A stretch of DNA of 39,577 bases from Methylobacterium cerastii. GTDB taxonomy: Bacteria > Pseudomonadota > Alphaproteobacteria > Rhizobiales > Beijerinckiaceae. The stretch spans positions 1-39,577 of the forward strand of contig NZ_BPQG01000088.1 in NCBI RefSeq assembly GCF_022179125.1. Direction: 5' to 3'. The notes below the pieces were generated by a model, which saw nothing but the letters and a program-made list of their open reading frames with translations, had not been told where the DNA came from and ran no database searches. How positions within the stretch are numbered: the stretch's first letter is position 1; every line of letters begins with the position of its first letter. Both the position numbers and the translations under genes were made by a program. Positions 23,253 through 34,961 of this stretch are shown in pieces.

Positions 23253-24735
23253 GGCGCCCGTAGCGCGCCTCGAGGTGGGCGAGGTAGGCCTCCGTCCCGA
23301 GCGGAGAGCCGGTCGCCCGCTCGAGCAGCGTGTCGGTGGGGAGCCGGCTGCCGTGTTCGTGGACGTGCGTGCGCAGCCAGCCCCGCAGCGGCGCGAAGTC
23401 GCCCGTGGCGAGGCCCGGCAAGATTCCCGGCTCGGCGCGCTTGGCCGCGGCGAAGAGCTGGGCGGCGGCCATCGCCCCGAGGGTGTAGGTCGGGAAGTAG
23501 CCCCAGGCGCCGCTCGGCCAGTGGATGTCCTGCAGGCAGCCGAGGCGGTCGTTCGGAACGGTGAGGCCGAGCAGGCGGCGCATGCCGTCGTTGAACGCGC
23601 CCGGCAGGTCGGCCAGTGCGAGGTCGCCGGCGATCAGCGCGGATTCGAGGTCGTAGCGCAGCAGGATGTGGGCCGGATAGGTCGCCTCGTCGGCATCCAC
23701 CCGGATGAAGCCGGGCTCGACCCGCGTGTGCAGGCGGTGGAGGTTCTCGGCCGTGAAGGCGGCGCCGTCGCGGCCGAACTCCGCCCGCACCAGGGGCGCC
23801 AGGAACGCGAAGAATTCGCGGCTGCGGCAGGCCTGCATCTCGACGATCAGCGATTGGCTCTCGTGCAGGCTCATGCCGCGCGCCTTGCCGACGGGCTGGT
23901 TGCGCCATGCGGCCGGGCGGCCCTGCTCGTAGAGCGCATGGCCGGTCTCGTGCAGCACGCCCATCAACGCCCGCCCGAAGTCGGCCTCGTCGTAACGGGT
24001 GGTGATCCGCACGTCGTCCGTGGCGCCGCCGCAGAACGGATGCAGGCTGATGTCGAGGCGCCCGCGGGTGAAGTCGAACCCGAGCGCCCGCATCAGCGCC
24101 AGCCCGATCCGCTTCTGCGCGTCCACCGGGAACGGGCCGTCCAGCGGCAGCGGCGCGGGCTCGCCCGCCTGCCGCTCCCGGGCCGCCGCCACCAGCCCGG
24201 GCAGCCGGGTGCGCAGCTCGGCGAAGAGCGGGTCGATGGTCGCGCGGCGCATGCCGGGATCGTACTCGTCGAGCAGCGCGTCGTAGGTCCCGAGCCCGAG
24301 CGCCGCCCCCTTGATCGCCCCGATCTCGCGCTGGAGCCGCAGCACCTCGGAGAGATGCGGCAGCAGCAGGCCGAAATCCGACTGCGCGCGGGCCTCGCGC
24401 CAGACCATCTCGGCCTTCGAGGTCGCGCGCGAACTCGCCTCGACGAGGTCGCCCGGCACCGAGGCGGCGTGGGCGTGGACGCGGCGCATCTCGGCGAGGT
24501 TTTCCGCCTGCCACGGATCGAGCCCCTGCTCGCCGGCGGCGGAGAGCGCGTCGGCGGTCTCGGGTGCGGTCAGGATCTCGTGGGCGAGGCCGCGCAAGGT
24601 CGCGAGCTGGTCGGCGCGGCCGTCGGCGGCGCCGTCCGGCATCAACGTCTGGGAATCCCAGCCGAGGATGCCGGCGGCGTCACCGATCGCGTCGAGGCGG
24701 GCGAAGCGGCGTTCGAGACCGGAATAGGCGTTCAC
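23239..24735 (-). CDS. M32 carboxypeptidase (carboxypeptidase Taq)
   Basis: 498 residues, the usual size for the family. Motifs are GILGWDSQTLMPDGA near the N-terminus, the zinc site HETGHALYEQG (H262-E263...H266), the following MSLHESQSLIVEMQ (third zinc ligand Glu) and GWGYFPTY-like WGYFPTYTLGAMAAAQLF. It removes C-terminal residues from peptides in the cytoplasm, using a metal ion. The start is GTG at 24735 (encoding VNAYSGLERRF), 13 bases after AGAGG; an upstream ATG at 24885 would add an unrelated Arg-rich tail. Confidence 0.88.
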   Translation of the reverse strand: MNAYSGLERRFARLDAIGDAAGILGWDSQTLMPDGAADGRADQLATLRGLAHEILTAPETADALSAAGEQGLDPWQAENLAEMRRVHAHAASVPGDLVEASSRATSKAEMVWREARAQSDFGLLLPHLSEVLRLQREIGAIKGAALGLGTYDALLDEYDPGMRRATIDPLFAELRTRLPGLVAAARERQAGEPAPLPLDGPFPVDAQKRIGLALMRALGFDFTRGRLDISLHPFCGGATDDVRITTRYDEADFGRALMGVLHETGHALYEQGRPAAWRNQPVGKARGMSLHESQSLIVEMQACRSREFFAFLAPLVRAEFGRDGAAFTAENLHRLHTRVEPGFIRVDADEATYPAHILLRYDLESALIAGDLALADLPGAFNDGMRRLLGLTVPNDRLGCLQDIHWPSGAWGYFPTYTLGAMAAAQLFAAAKRAEPGILPGLATGDFAPLRGWLRTHVHEHGSRLPTDTLLERATGSPLGTEAYLAHLEARYGRPTAE

Positions 24736-24929
24736 GATGCGCGAGCCTCTGCGTTGGCGCGCCGGCCTCGCGAGCGGCCGGCTGGGATGGCGGCCTTCGT
24801 CATAGGCGCCGGGCGCCACCGGGAACACCCCGCCTAGAGATCGGAGATCGGCGCGAGCCCGCGCCTTTCGCAGGGAGCGCCCCATATCGTCGCGACGCGC
24901 CGAGGGCGCCGTGGGACCGGAGCAGAGTG

Positions 24930-25718
24930 GTGGATCGCCGTGCCTTCGTCGCCGCAGCCCTGGCCTCCACCGCCCTCGTCGGAGGCCCCGTCGCCCACGC
25001 CGCGACCGAACCCAGGTCCGTCGCGAAGGACGGGCCGGTGCGGATCGCCATGCTGCTCTATCCGGGCATGACCGCGCTCGACGTGGTCGGCCCGCAGGAG
25101 ATCCTTTCAGGCCTCGCGCCCGGCAGCCTGGATCTCGTGGCGCGGGCCGCCGGTCCCGTCGCGAGCGATACCGGGCTCGCCCTCGTCGCCACCGCGGATT
25201 TCGAGACCTGCCCGCGCGACCTCGACGTGCTGTTCGTGCCCGGGGGCGACGGCACGCCCGACCAGATGCGCGACTTGGCGACCCTCGCCTTCCTGCGCGA
25301 CCGCGCCGGGCGCGCCGCCTGGGTCACCAGCGTCTGCACCGGCTCGCTGATCCTGGGCGCGGCGGGCTTGCTCGCCGGATACCGCGCGACCTCGCACTGG
25401 TGCGTGCGCGACGCCGTCCTACCCCTGCTCGGCGCCGTGCCGGTGGACGAACGGGTGGTGTTCGATCGGAACCGCGTCACCGCGGCCGGCATCTCGGCCG
25501 GGCTCGATTTCGCCCTCGCGCTGGCGGCGAGGCTGCGCGGCGCGGACTACGCCCGCACCAGCCAGCTCGTGGCGGAATACGCGCCGCGCCCGCCCTTCGA
25601 CGCCGGCAGCCCGGCCGCGGCCGGGCCGGCGATCACCCAAGCGGCGGACGCGATCCTCGCCCCCCTCGTCGCGGGCGCGCTGGCGGCGGCCCGCGACCGG
25701 TCACGCACGCCTCCGTGA
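24930..25718 (+). CDS. Exported DJ-1/PfpI-family protein, isocyanide hydratase-like
   Basis: 262 residues. The first about 26 residues are a signal with twin arginine (DRRAFVAAALASTALVGG) ending near AHA. The mature part has the glutamine-amidotransferase-like fold: IAMLLYPGMTALDVVGPQEI, DVLFVPGGDG and the nucleophile elbow WVTSVCTGSLILGAAGLL (Cys136), then YRATSHWCVRD. These match isonitrile (isocyanide) hydratases and GlxA-type domains without the AraC part. Such enzymes are normally cytoplasmic, so an exported form is unusual. Two adjacent GTG codons (24927, 24930) follow GGAG and either may start it. Confidence 0.8.
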   Translation: MDRRAFVAAALASTALVGGPVAHAATEPRSVAKDGPVRIAMLLYPGMTALDVVGPQEILSGLAPGSLDLVARAAGPVASDTGLALVATADFETCPRDLDVLFVPGGDGTPDQMRDLATLAFLRDRAGRAAWVTSVCTGSLILGAAGLLAGYRATSHWCVRDAVLPLLGAVPVDERVVFDRNRVTAAGISAGLDFALALAARLRGADYARTSQLVAEYAPRPPFDAGSPAAAGPAITQAADAILAPLVAGALAAARDRSRTPP

Positions 25719-25812
25719 ACGGGCGGCCCGGAACGGGGGCGGCGGGGGCGCATTCTCGCCAACGAAGCGGTCGCGCACCCGACCACCTGGAACCGCTCCG
25801 CGAGAAGCCCCC

Positions 25813-26001
25813 ATGACGCTCGGAATGCTCGTTTCGGCCGCGATCGCGGCGCTCGGCCTGCTGGTGGCGATGGGCCTGATCGGGCACCCGGTCGACGGAC
25901 AGCTGCTCACGAATTACGGCTGGAGCGGCGTGATCATCGGCGTCGCGCTGTTCGGCTTCTTCGCCTACCTTCAGCGTCGGCGGCCGCGCGCGAGCGCGTG
26001 A
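25813..26001 (+). CDS. 62-residue two-helix membrane protein
   Basis: MTLGMLVSAAIAALGLLVAM forms the first helix and SGVIIGVALFGFFAYL the second, joined by a loop GHPVDGQLLTNYG and closed by a basic tail QRRRPRASA. Codon use fits the genome. The function is unknown. It lies 94 bases after the DJ-1 gene and converges with the MBL-fold gene, whose stop is 12 bases away. Confidence 0.65.
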   Translation: MTLGMLVSAAIAALGLLVAMGLIGHPVDGQLLTNYGWSGVIIGVALFGFFAYLQRRRPRASA

Positions 26002-26012
26002 ACCGGATGCCG

Positions 26013-26909
26013 TCAGGCGATGCGGATCAGCGGCTCGCGACGGATCGCGGGCGTCGCGCCAACCTCGACGCGCTGGCGCTCGCGGGCGATGTAGGCCGTC
26101 GGCATCACAGCCTGCATGTCCGCCTCGACCGAAAGCAGGGTCGTGTCCGAATGGCACGGGTGCAGGTGGATGATCGCCAGCGCCTTCACGCCGGCGGCCT
26201 GGGCGAGCTCCACGCCCTTCTGCCAGGTCGAGTGACCCCAGCCGCGGCAGGTCGGGTATTCGCCGTCGGTGAACATCCCGTCGTAGACCATCAGGTCGGC
26301 GCCCTCGACGAAGCGCATCAGCGCGGCGTCCGGCCACGGGTCGGTGTGCTCGATGTCGCTGATGATGCAGAGCCGCTTGCCACCATGCTCGAAGCGATAG
26401 CCGACCGAGCCCTGGGGATGGTTGAGCAGGATCGTGTCGACGGTCGCACCGTCGGCGAAGGTCAGCGTCTCGCCCGCGCGGAAGCCGTGATGCTTCAGCG
26501 TGCACGGGAGGATGTCGAGGGTCACCGGGAAGAGCGGCGGCGAGAACAGGCGGCCGAGCGCGTCCTCGGCCGACTGCCCGTCGAGGTTGCCGCACCAGGT
26601 GTTGATCGTGCGCTCGGCGTCGAACACCGCGGGCTTGAAGAACGGCAGGCCGCCGGTGTGATCGAGATGCAGGTGGCTGAAGAGGAGGTCGACCTCCTTC
26701 GGCAGGTCCTGGCGGTTGTGCTGGCCGCAATTATAGAGGCCCGAGCCCGCGTCGACGACGAACAGTCGCTCGCCGCAGCGCACCTCGAGGCACGGGGTGT
26801 TGCCGCCGAACTCGACGTATTCCGGGCCGCAGACCGGCGTCGAACCACGCACGCCCCAGAAGCGCAGCGTGAGACCGCCGTCCGTTACAGGACTTCTCGA
26901 CATCGTCAT
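26013..26909 (-). CDS. MBL-fold metallo-hydrolase
   Basis: 298 residues. It opens with LTLRFWGVRGSTPVCG and GGNTPCLEV, typical of the phosphodiesterase/RNase Z-like branch of the metallo-beta-lactamase fold, and carries the metal motif FSHLHLDHTGG (H79, H81, D83, H84), with further ligands in CIISDIEHTDP, MVYDGMFTDGEY and AIIHLHPCHSDT. These suit a cyclic-nucleotide or phosphodiester hydrolase, but the substrate is unknown. Two ATGs (26909, 26903) are close together; an ATG at 27014 preceded by GAGAGCGG would add 35 mostly polar residues and cannot be excluded. Confidence 0.8.
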   Translation of the reverse strand: MTMSRSPVTDGGLTLRFWGVRGSTPVCGPEYVEFGGNTPCLEVRCGERLFVVDAGSGLYNCGQHNRQDLPKEVDLLFSHLHLDHTGGLPFFKPAVFDAERTINTWCGNLDGQSAEDALGRLFSPPLFPVTLDILPCTLKHHGFRAGETLTFADGATVDTILLNHPQGSVGYRFEHGGKRLCIISDIEHTDPWPDAALMRFVEGADLMVYDGMFTDGEYPTCRGWGHSTWQKGVELAQAAGVKALAIIHLHPCHSDTTLLSVEADMQAVMPTAYIARERQRVEVGATPAIRREPLIRIA

Positions 26910-27061
26910 CACGGGTCGTTTTCGTTCGGATGGTCCGATCGACTTCGATCTGGAACCGTTCTCCGCTCCGGCGTCAATGCGACCGAGGCGGTGGGCGGAC
27001 GGTGGTTTCCTCATCGCCGCTCTCTGACAGAGTTTGAGATGGGTGGGCCCCGCAGGCTGCG

Positions 27062-27093
27062 ATGTGCGAGCCCGCACATGGGATAAGTCCCAT
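27062..27093. promoter_or_regulatory. Two overlapping hairpins upstream of the MBL-fold gene
   Basis: ATGTGCG-AGCC-CGCACAT (27062-27079) and ATGGGA-TAAG-TCCCAT (27078-27093) are perfect inverted repeats that share two bases, so full pairing of one strains the other. They lie just beyond the stop of the L,D-transpeptidase gene and 150 bases before the MBL-fold gene, both on the minus strand. A terminator lacks its T-run; a leader element is possible. Confidence 0.4.
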
Positions 27094-27114
27094 CCACGCC
27101 TCGCGTTTCGGATT

Positions 27115-28305
27115 TCACGGCCGGTCGGCGAGCGCGAGCGGTCCGGTCGCCCTGCGGCCGAGCCCCGCCGGATCGACCGCCCAGCCGGCCCGGACGAAGC
27201 GCGGGATCCGGTCCTCGAAGCGGGCGTCGAGGCCGCCGAAGGGATCGGGCCCGCGCTCGAAGGACGGGACGAAGCCGGCCATGCGGGTCGGCGACAGGGC
27301 CGAGCTTGGCGCGGCCCAGGCGGCCCAGGTCGCCTCCGGCACCGGCGGGGCGCGGCGCCTCGCCGGGATGACCACCGTCTCCAGCCCGGCATAGGCCAGC
27401 GCCTCGGGCCGGCTGACCTCGCCGAGCGAGGTGCCCTTGGCGGCGAGCGCCGCCCAGAAGGCGTGCTGGCCGCCGTCGGAATAGGTGGTGCGCATCGCCG
27501 CCGCCCCGTCCTCGACGAGGGCGGCGATCCGCGCCTCCTCCGCGGCGCGCCGGGTGGCGACGGCGGCTTCCTTGCCTGAGTCCTTCGAGGGCGCGAAGGC
27601 GTAGCGCCCGCCCACGACGGAAACCTGAAGTTCCTCCCCCGTGGCCTCGAACCGGTCGGCGCCCGCCTTCAGCTCGCGCCAGAACGCGATGTTCGGGTCG
27701 GTGCGGTAGCGCGCCATGTTCTCGGCGGTCATCCGGAACGGGTAGGACTGGAACTGGAACGCAGACTGCCCGCCCTTCAGCGCGTCGCGGGCGATCGCGT
27801 AGATCTCGCCCACGGTGTTGTCCATCATCGCGAAGCAGCCCATCGACGAGCATACGCCGTGGACCATCACCGCCGAGCCGGTGCCGCCATGCGCCCGGTC
27901 GTAGGCGTTCGGGTAGCCGACGTCGAAGGACAGGTAGTAGTGCGAGTTCGGGTTCATCTGCCGCTGCGGCACGCTGTAGAACCCCTCCGGCGTCTGCCGG
28001 TCGCCACTCTTGCGCTTCGGCCCGAGCTGGCCCGACCAACGGCAGATCGGGAACGTCTTGACGTAGACGAAGCGCCCGCCGGCCCCCTTCTTCCACACCT
28101 CGATCTCGGATTCCTTCTTGTAGGCCCGGAACAGCACCGGAGCCTGCGGGCTCGTGCCCTTGGCCGCCATCAGCGCGAGGGTGGCGCCCGGGATCGGCGC
28201 CTCGGCCTTGGCGTTCTGCGCCGACGCCTGACCCGCGACCAACAGGGCGAGCACGACGGAAAACCCCGACGCGACGAGACCTCTCAGGGGGCGGGCTGGA
28301 CGCAT
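27115..28305 (-). CDS. Periplasmic L,D-transpeptidase-like (YkuD/YafK) protein
   Basis: 396 residues with a Sec signal (GLVASGFSVVLALLVAGQAS, cleavage after ASA). The YkuD domain occupies about 55-215: FRAYKKESEIEVWKK, TFPICRWSGQLGPKRKSGD, QTPEGFYSV, SHYYLSFDVGYPNAYD and the catalytic VMVHGVCSSMGCFAMMD (nucleophile Cys157). This YafK-type branch includes enzymes that cut lipoprotein from peptidoglycan as well as cross-linkers. The C-terminal 170 residues are Ala/Arg-rich with no recognised domain. It follows the ABC-like gene on the same strand after 107 bases. Confidence 0.83.
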   Translation of the reverse strand: MRPARPLRGLVASGFSVVLALLVAGQASAQNAKAEAPIPGATLALMAAKGTSPQAPVLFRAYKKESEIEVWKKGAGGRFVYVKTFPICRWSGQLGPKRKSGDRQTPEGFYSVPQRQMNPNSHYYLSFDVGYPNAYDRAHGGTGSAVMVHGVCSSMGCFAMMDNTVGEIYAIARDALKGGQSAFQFQSYPFRMTAENMARYRTDPNIAFWRELKAGADRFEATGEELQVSVVGGRYAFAPSKDSGKEAAVATRRAAEEARIAALVEDGAAAMRTTYSDGGQHAFWAALAAKGTSLGEVSRPEALAYAGLETVVIPARRRAPPVPEATWAAWAAPSSALSPTRMAGFVPSFERGPDPFGGLDARFEDRIPRFVRAGWAVDPAGLGRRATGPLALADRP

Positions 28306-28393
28306 CGCGGGGCCGGGGCGGGAGGGGCGCGCGACGTCGCGGCCGACGCGGCCCTGCACGAGGCGGGCACGCAGGGACGAGCCTGTGCGGCCA

Positions 28394-28408
28394 ATACGGC
28401 GCCCGTAT
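28394..28408. terminator. Short hairpin after the ABC-like gene
   Basis: ATACGG-CGC-CCGTAT is a perfect 6-bp inverted repeat, extendable by GCC/GGC with one bulged A, five bases beyond the stop of the ABC-like gene. There is no clear T-run, so a weak terminator or processing stem is the most that can be said. Confidence 0.35.
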
Positions 28409-28412
28409 GGCT

Positions 28413-30986
28413 TCACGCCGGCTCGAGCGTGCGGGCTGCGTCCGGCTGCAGCGGCACCACCGTGCTGTTCTCCACGGCGATCACCGCGTCGAAGGGATCG
28501 AGGGCGGCGAGGTCGGCGGCGTCCGGGACGCAGACGACGAGGCCGCGGCCGGCGCGGGCCGCGCGCAGGCGGGTGATGCGCGCCGCGATCTCGGCGGGCT
28601 TGCGCTCGTCGAGCAGGATCGCGACCACGACGATGTCGGGCTGGCGGATCAGGCAGCGGGCGAGGTCGATCGCGATGCGCATCTCGACCGGAATCGCGCC
28701 CTCGCCCGCGACCGAGCCGGTGCCGGCGCTGCCGGGTTCGACGCGGCTCTCGAGCCCGAGGCGGTAGACCGAGGCCTCCAGGCCCTCCTCGGTCAGCACC
28801 CGCCGGACGATCGCGCGCACCCGCGGCTCGGCGCCGGCCTCGCCCTGGCTGACGCGGCCGAACAGCAGGTTCTCCTCGACGCTGGCCGCCGGGTTGATCC
28901 GCGTCGGATCGTAGAACTCCACAGCCGCGGCGAGATACGACGGCAGCATCCGCGCGAAGGACTGGCGGGCGGCCACGAGCCTCTCTTCGAACGCCGGATC
29001 GATCAGGCCGAAGCGGTGGCGGGTTTCGCTGTAGCGCAACGCCAGACCGATCAGCCGCTCGCGGTCGCGCTGGCCCGCCGGGCCGCGACGCAGGGCGACC
29101 GCGCTCGGCTGGCGCACCACCAGATCCTCGAAGTAGCCGCGCTCGTCCGCCGGGAAGAGGGAGAACGCATCGAACAGCGGATGGTCGTTGGGCAGCTCGG
29201 CGAAGATCTCGACGGTGCTCCGCGCGACGGCGAGGCCGATCTCGGTGAGCGGGCGGACGAGGTCTTCCGCCTCCAGCACCGCCCGCATGTAGGGATGCCG
29301 CGCCAAGCGCTTGGGCGCGAAGGTCGGGCCCACCGGCTCGCCGAACAGGATGTTCTCGCCGACCGTCGCCTGATGGTTGTAGCGGGCGGGATCGAACGGC
29401 TCGACCAGGCGCTCGGCCCCCTCGGCCCGAAGCACCGCCCGCATCGTCGCGCGGGCGGCCACCAGGGCGCGGGCGAAGTCCGGCGCAGCAATGGGATCGA
29501 CCCGGCCGAGGAGGCCGCGGGCGTAGGCGAAGGCGTCGAGCCCGGTGATCCGCAGGATCTCGACGAAGGCGGGCTGGTCGGGGGCTGCCGAGGGATCGGC
29601 GCCGTAGAGGATGTTGGCGCGCAAGCTGCCCTCGACCAGGATCGCCTCGCCGGCCGCGAACGCGATGCGCCGGGCGCGGTCGGCGGCGTCGAACCCTCCG
29701 AGATCGTGCCCGGCATAGGTGACGCTGCCCGCCGTCGGCGCGACCTGGCCCGCCAGGATCGCGGCAAGCACCCGGGCGCCGCTTCCGCGGCCGCCGATGA
29801 TCGCGACGTGGGACGGCATCGCGAGGTTGAGGTCGACGCCCGAAAGCCGTTCGCCGGTCGCGGCGTCGTAGGCGCCGACGCCGTGCGCAGCGAGGTCGCC
29901 GGAGCGCGGCACCGCGAGGCCGCCCTTTCGCCCACGGCGGCCCTGCAGGCTCGCGATCGTGCGGGCGGTCTCGCCGAAGACCGGCTTCAGGCCCTCGCGC
30001 AGCCGCCAGAGGTTGAGCGACAGGGCGATCAGGATCGCCGCGATCGCGAACGCGCCCGCCGCCGCGACCAGGGCGGCCGGGTCGACGTCGCGGGCGGGCG
30101 GGGCGCCGTCGCCGCCGCCGCGCCACAGGGCGGCGCCGGCCGCCAACGCCGGCAGGATGATGGCCAGGGCGAGCGAAGGCGCGCGGGCGTAGGCGAGCTT
30201 CGCCTCGGCCCGGGCCAGGGCCGCGCGGGTCGCCGCCGCCTTTTCGGCGATGCGGGCGCGCTCGAGGGTCGCGGAGCCGTGAATCCGCACCGCCGGCATC
30301 CGCCGTACGAGGTCCCCGAGCGTCCGCTCGGCGAGCGCGCTCGACCGCAGGCGGAGCGCGCCGCGCGCGGCCGAGCGGCGGAGGATCAGCTCGCGCGCCA
30401 GCGCAGCCGCGAACAATCCCACCGCCGTGGCGGGGACGAGGCGCGGCGCGGCGAGCGCCGCGAAGCCGAGGGCGACGAGGATCGCGCCCAGCGCCATCGC
30501 CGGGACGAGGATGCCGATGGCGAGCAGGCCGTCGATCCGGCCGAGCGTCTGCCCCAGGAGGCCGGCGAGGCCGCGCGCCTCCTCGCGGGCGCCCGGGGGC
30601 GCATCGAGGATCGCCGCGGTCGCGGCCTCCCGCAGGCGGAAGACGGCGCGTCCCTGCGCCGAGAAGGACAGGACGGCGACGAACCAGCCGAGGCCTGCGA
30701 GCGCGATCGCGCAAGCCGAAAGGCCGAGGAAGGCGGCGCGCTCGAGGTCGAGCGGTGCCAGGCTCCACCCCGGGAACAGGACGAGGTCGTCCGCGACGCG
30801 GGGGATCGCGACGCGCAGGAACACCAAAGCCGTGGCCTCGTCGTGGCCGAGGGTGTGGACGAGGTCGCGCAGGCAGAGCAGCGCGAGGATGCAGAGCGGG
30901 CCGCCGAGGCCGAGCGCCAGCGCGACCGCGGCGACGTGGCGCCCGCGCGCCGCACGCCAGGCGAGGACGATCGGATCAGGCTCCAT
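28413..30986 (-). CDS. ABC-exporter-like protein with degenerate ATPase motifs
   Basis: 857 residues. The N-terminal 350 form an exporter-type membrane domain. The nucleotide-binding part follows but is altered: the Walker A site reads IIGGRGSGARVLAA (about 397), so the Lys and Ser/Thr that hold ATP phosphates are gone. The signature region (GEGAIPVEMRIAIDLARCLI) lacks LSGGQ, Walker B is displaced (DIVVVAILLDERK), and the switch His is absent. Three copies of an NBD segment recur: EGSLRANILYGAD, HQATVGENILFGEPVG and NPAASVEENLLFGRVSQG. I recall alphaproteobacterial ABC proteins with this expanded layout, but this member seems unable to hydrolyse ATP. The frame is intact, which argues for a retained non-catalytic role. 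Confidence 0.75.
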   Translation of the reverse strand: MEPDPIVLAWRAARGRHVAAVALALGLGGPLCILALLCLRDLVHTLGHDEATALVFLRVAIPRVADDLVLFPGWSLAPLDLERAAFLGLSACAIALAGLGWFVAVLSFSAQGRAVFRLREAATAAILDAPPGAREEARGLAGLLGQTLGRIDGLLAIGILVPAMALGAILVALGFAALAAPRLVPATAVGLFAAALARELILRRSAARGALRLRSSALAERTLGDLVRRMPAVRIHGSATLERARIAEKAAATRAALARAEAKLAYARAPSLALAIILPALAAGAALWRGGGDGAPPARDVDPAALVAAAGAFAIAAILIALSLNLWRLREGLKPVFGETARTIASLQGRRGRKGGLAVPRSGDLAAHGVGAYDAATGERLSGVDLNLAMPSHVAIIGGRGSGARVLAAILAGQVAPTAGSVTYAGHDLGGFDAADRARRIAFAAGEAILVEGSLRANILYGADPSAAPDQPAFVEILRITGLDAFAYARGLLGRVDPIAAPDFARALVAARATMRAVLRAEGAERLVEPFDPARYNHQATVGENILFGEPVGPTFAPKRLARHPYMRAVLEAEDLVRPLTEIGLAVARSTVEIFAELPNDHPLFDAFSLFPADERGYFEDLVVRQPSAVALRRGPAGQRDRERLIGLALRYSETRHRFGLIDPAFEERLVAARQSFARMLPSYLAAAVEFYDPTRINPAASVEENLLFGRVSQGEAGAEPRVRAIVRRVLTEEGLEASVYRLGLESRVEPGSAGTGSVAGEGAIPVEMRIAIDLARCLIRQPDIVVVAILLDERKPAEIAARITRLRAARAGRGLVVCVPDAADLAALDPFDAVIAVENSTVVPLQPDAARTLEPA

Positions 30987-31338
30987 GGCCGCTCACGTGG
31001 TCGAAAGGGTCCGCATCGGCTGTCCCGAGCGGCCGCCTGATCGCAGGCCGCATCGGAGCGCATAGGCGCTCTTCGAGCCCGCGGAAAGCGCGCCACCGCA
31101 CGCGACCCGCTCAGCCGGTGAACGCGGCCAATCACCCCCTGTCGTTCAGCTTGGAATTCTTCCATAGAGCCGACCGTCGATCGGGCAAGAGCGAACCTGC
31201 GTCGCATTGCATCGACACCGCGGAACGGGTCATGCTTCGTCGGCGGTTCGGGGGCATCGAAACGCAGAGTTCTGACATCTTGGCGACGCGACCCACCGAA
31301 GACATCCACCGGTTCCGGTCCCAGCGGGCCGTGGGCTG
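30987..31338. other. Divergent intergenic region before the Alternative Complex III operon
   Basis: These 352 bases lie between the ABC-like gene (minus) and actA (plus) and hold no supported gene. Promoters for both should lie here; an AT-richer segment with TTGGAATTCTTCCATAGAG (about 31151-31169) contains the inverted pair GGAATTCTTCC and is a plausible control site. GGAAC at about 31223 followed by CGGTT resembles an ECF-sigma promoter but the spacing is imperfect. Confidence 0.4.
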
Positions 31339-31998
31339 ATGGCGCAGCTGTTCTCACCCGGCGCCGACGCGATCTATCGGCTCGCCCTGCTCACCGGCGT
31401 CGCGTGCCTCGCCGGAATCCCGATCGTCGCCGCGGGCATCGTCCGATCGGACTACGTCACCGGCGTCGGCATCGCGCCGGCCCAGCCGGTGCCGTTCAGC
31501 CACAAGCACCATTCGGGCGAGCTCGGGGTCGACTGCCGCTACTGTCACACCACGGTGGAGACGCAGGCCACCGCCGGCATCCCGCCGACCCATACCTGCA
31601 TGACCTGCCATTCGCAGATCTGGACCGGGTCGGACATGCTCAAGCCGGTGCGCGACAGCTTCGCCCGCGACGAGCCGCTGCAATGGGTGCGCCTCAACAA
31701 GCTGCCGAGCTACGTCTACTACAACCACTCCGTGCACGTGACGAAGGGGATCGGCTGCTCGACCTGCCACGGCGACGTCACCAGCATGCAGATGACCTAC
31801 CGCGCCAACGCCTTCGAGATGCAGTTCTGCCTCGATTGCCACCGCGACCCGGCGAAGTACGTCCGCCCGCAGGACCAGGTCTGGAACATGACGTGGAAGC
31901 CGCCCGCGAACCAGGCGACGCTCGGGCCGGAACTCGTCGCCAAGAACCACATTCAGGGAGGTGAGCGCCTCACCGAATGCGCGATCTGTCATCGCTGA
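31339..31998 (+). CDS. actA: Alternative Complex III subunit ActA, pentaheme cytochrome c
   Basis: 219 residues. One N-terminal membrane helix (about 14-35) anchors a periplasmic domain with five CxxCH heme sites: CRYCH (66-70), CMTCH (87-91), CSTCH (140-144), CLDCH (164-168) and CAICH (214-218). The FSHKHHSGELG and YNHSVHV segments supply further His ligands. ActA carries electrons within the quinol-oxidising Alternative Complex III. It is the first gene of the operon; the ActB start follows its stop by 16 bases. Start ATG 31339 has a weak site. Confidence 0.92.
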   Translation: MAQLFSPGADAIYRLALLTGVACLAGIPIVAAGIVRSDYVTGVGIAPAQPVPFSHKHHSGELGVDCRYCHTTVETQATAGIPPTHTCMTCHSQIWTGSDMLKPVRDSFARDEPLQWVRLNKLPSYVYYNHSVHVTKGIGCSTCHGDVTSMQMTYRANAFEMQFCLDCHRDPAKYVRPQDQVWNMTWKPPANQATLGPELVAKNHIQGGERLTECAICHR

Positions 31999-32014
31999 TG
32001 GAGACGGACCGCAC

Positions 32015-34957
<2,943 letters not shown>

Positions 34958-34961
34958 CGGC

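Noticed and set aside
31223-31255. Possible ECF (EcfG-like) promoter, GGAAC followed by CGGTT, before actA
   Set aside because: The downstream box and spacing do not fit the GGAAC-N16/17-CGTT consensus well enough to call.
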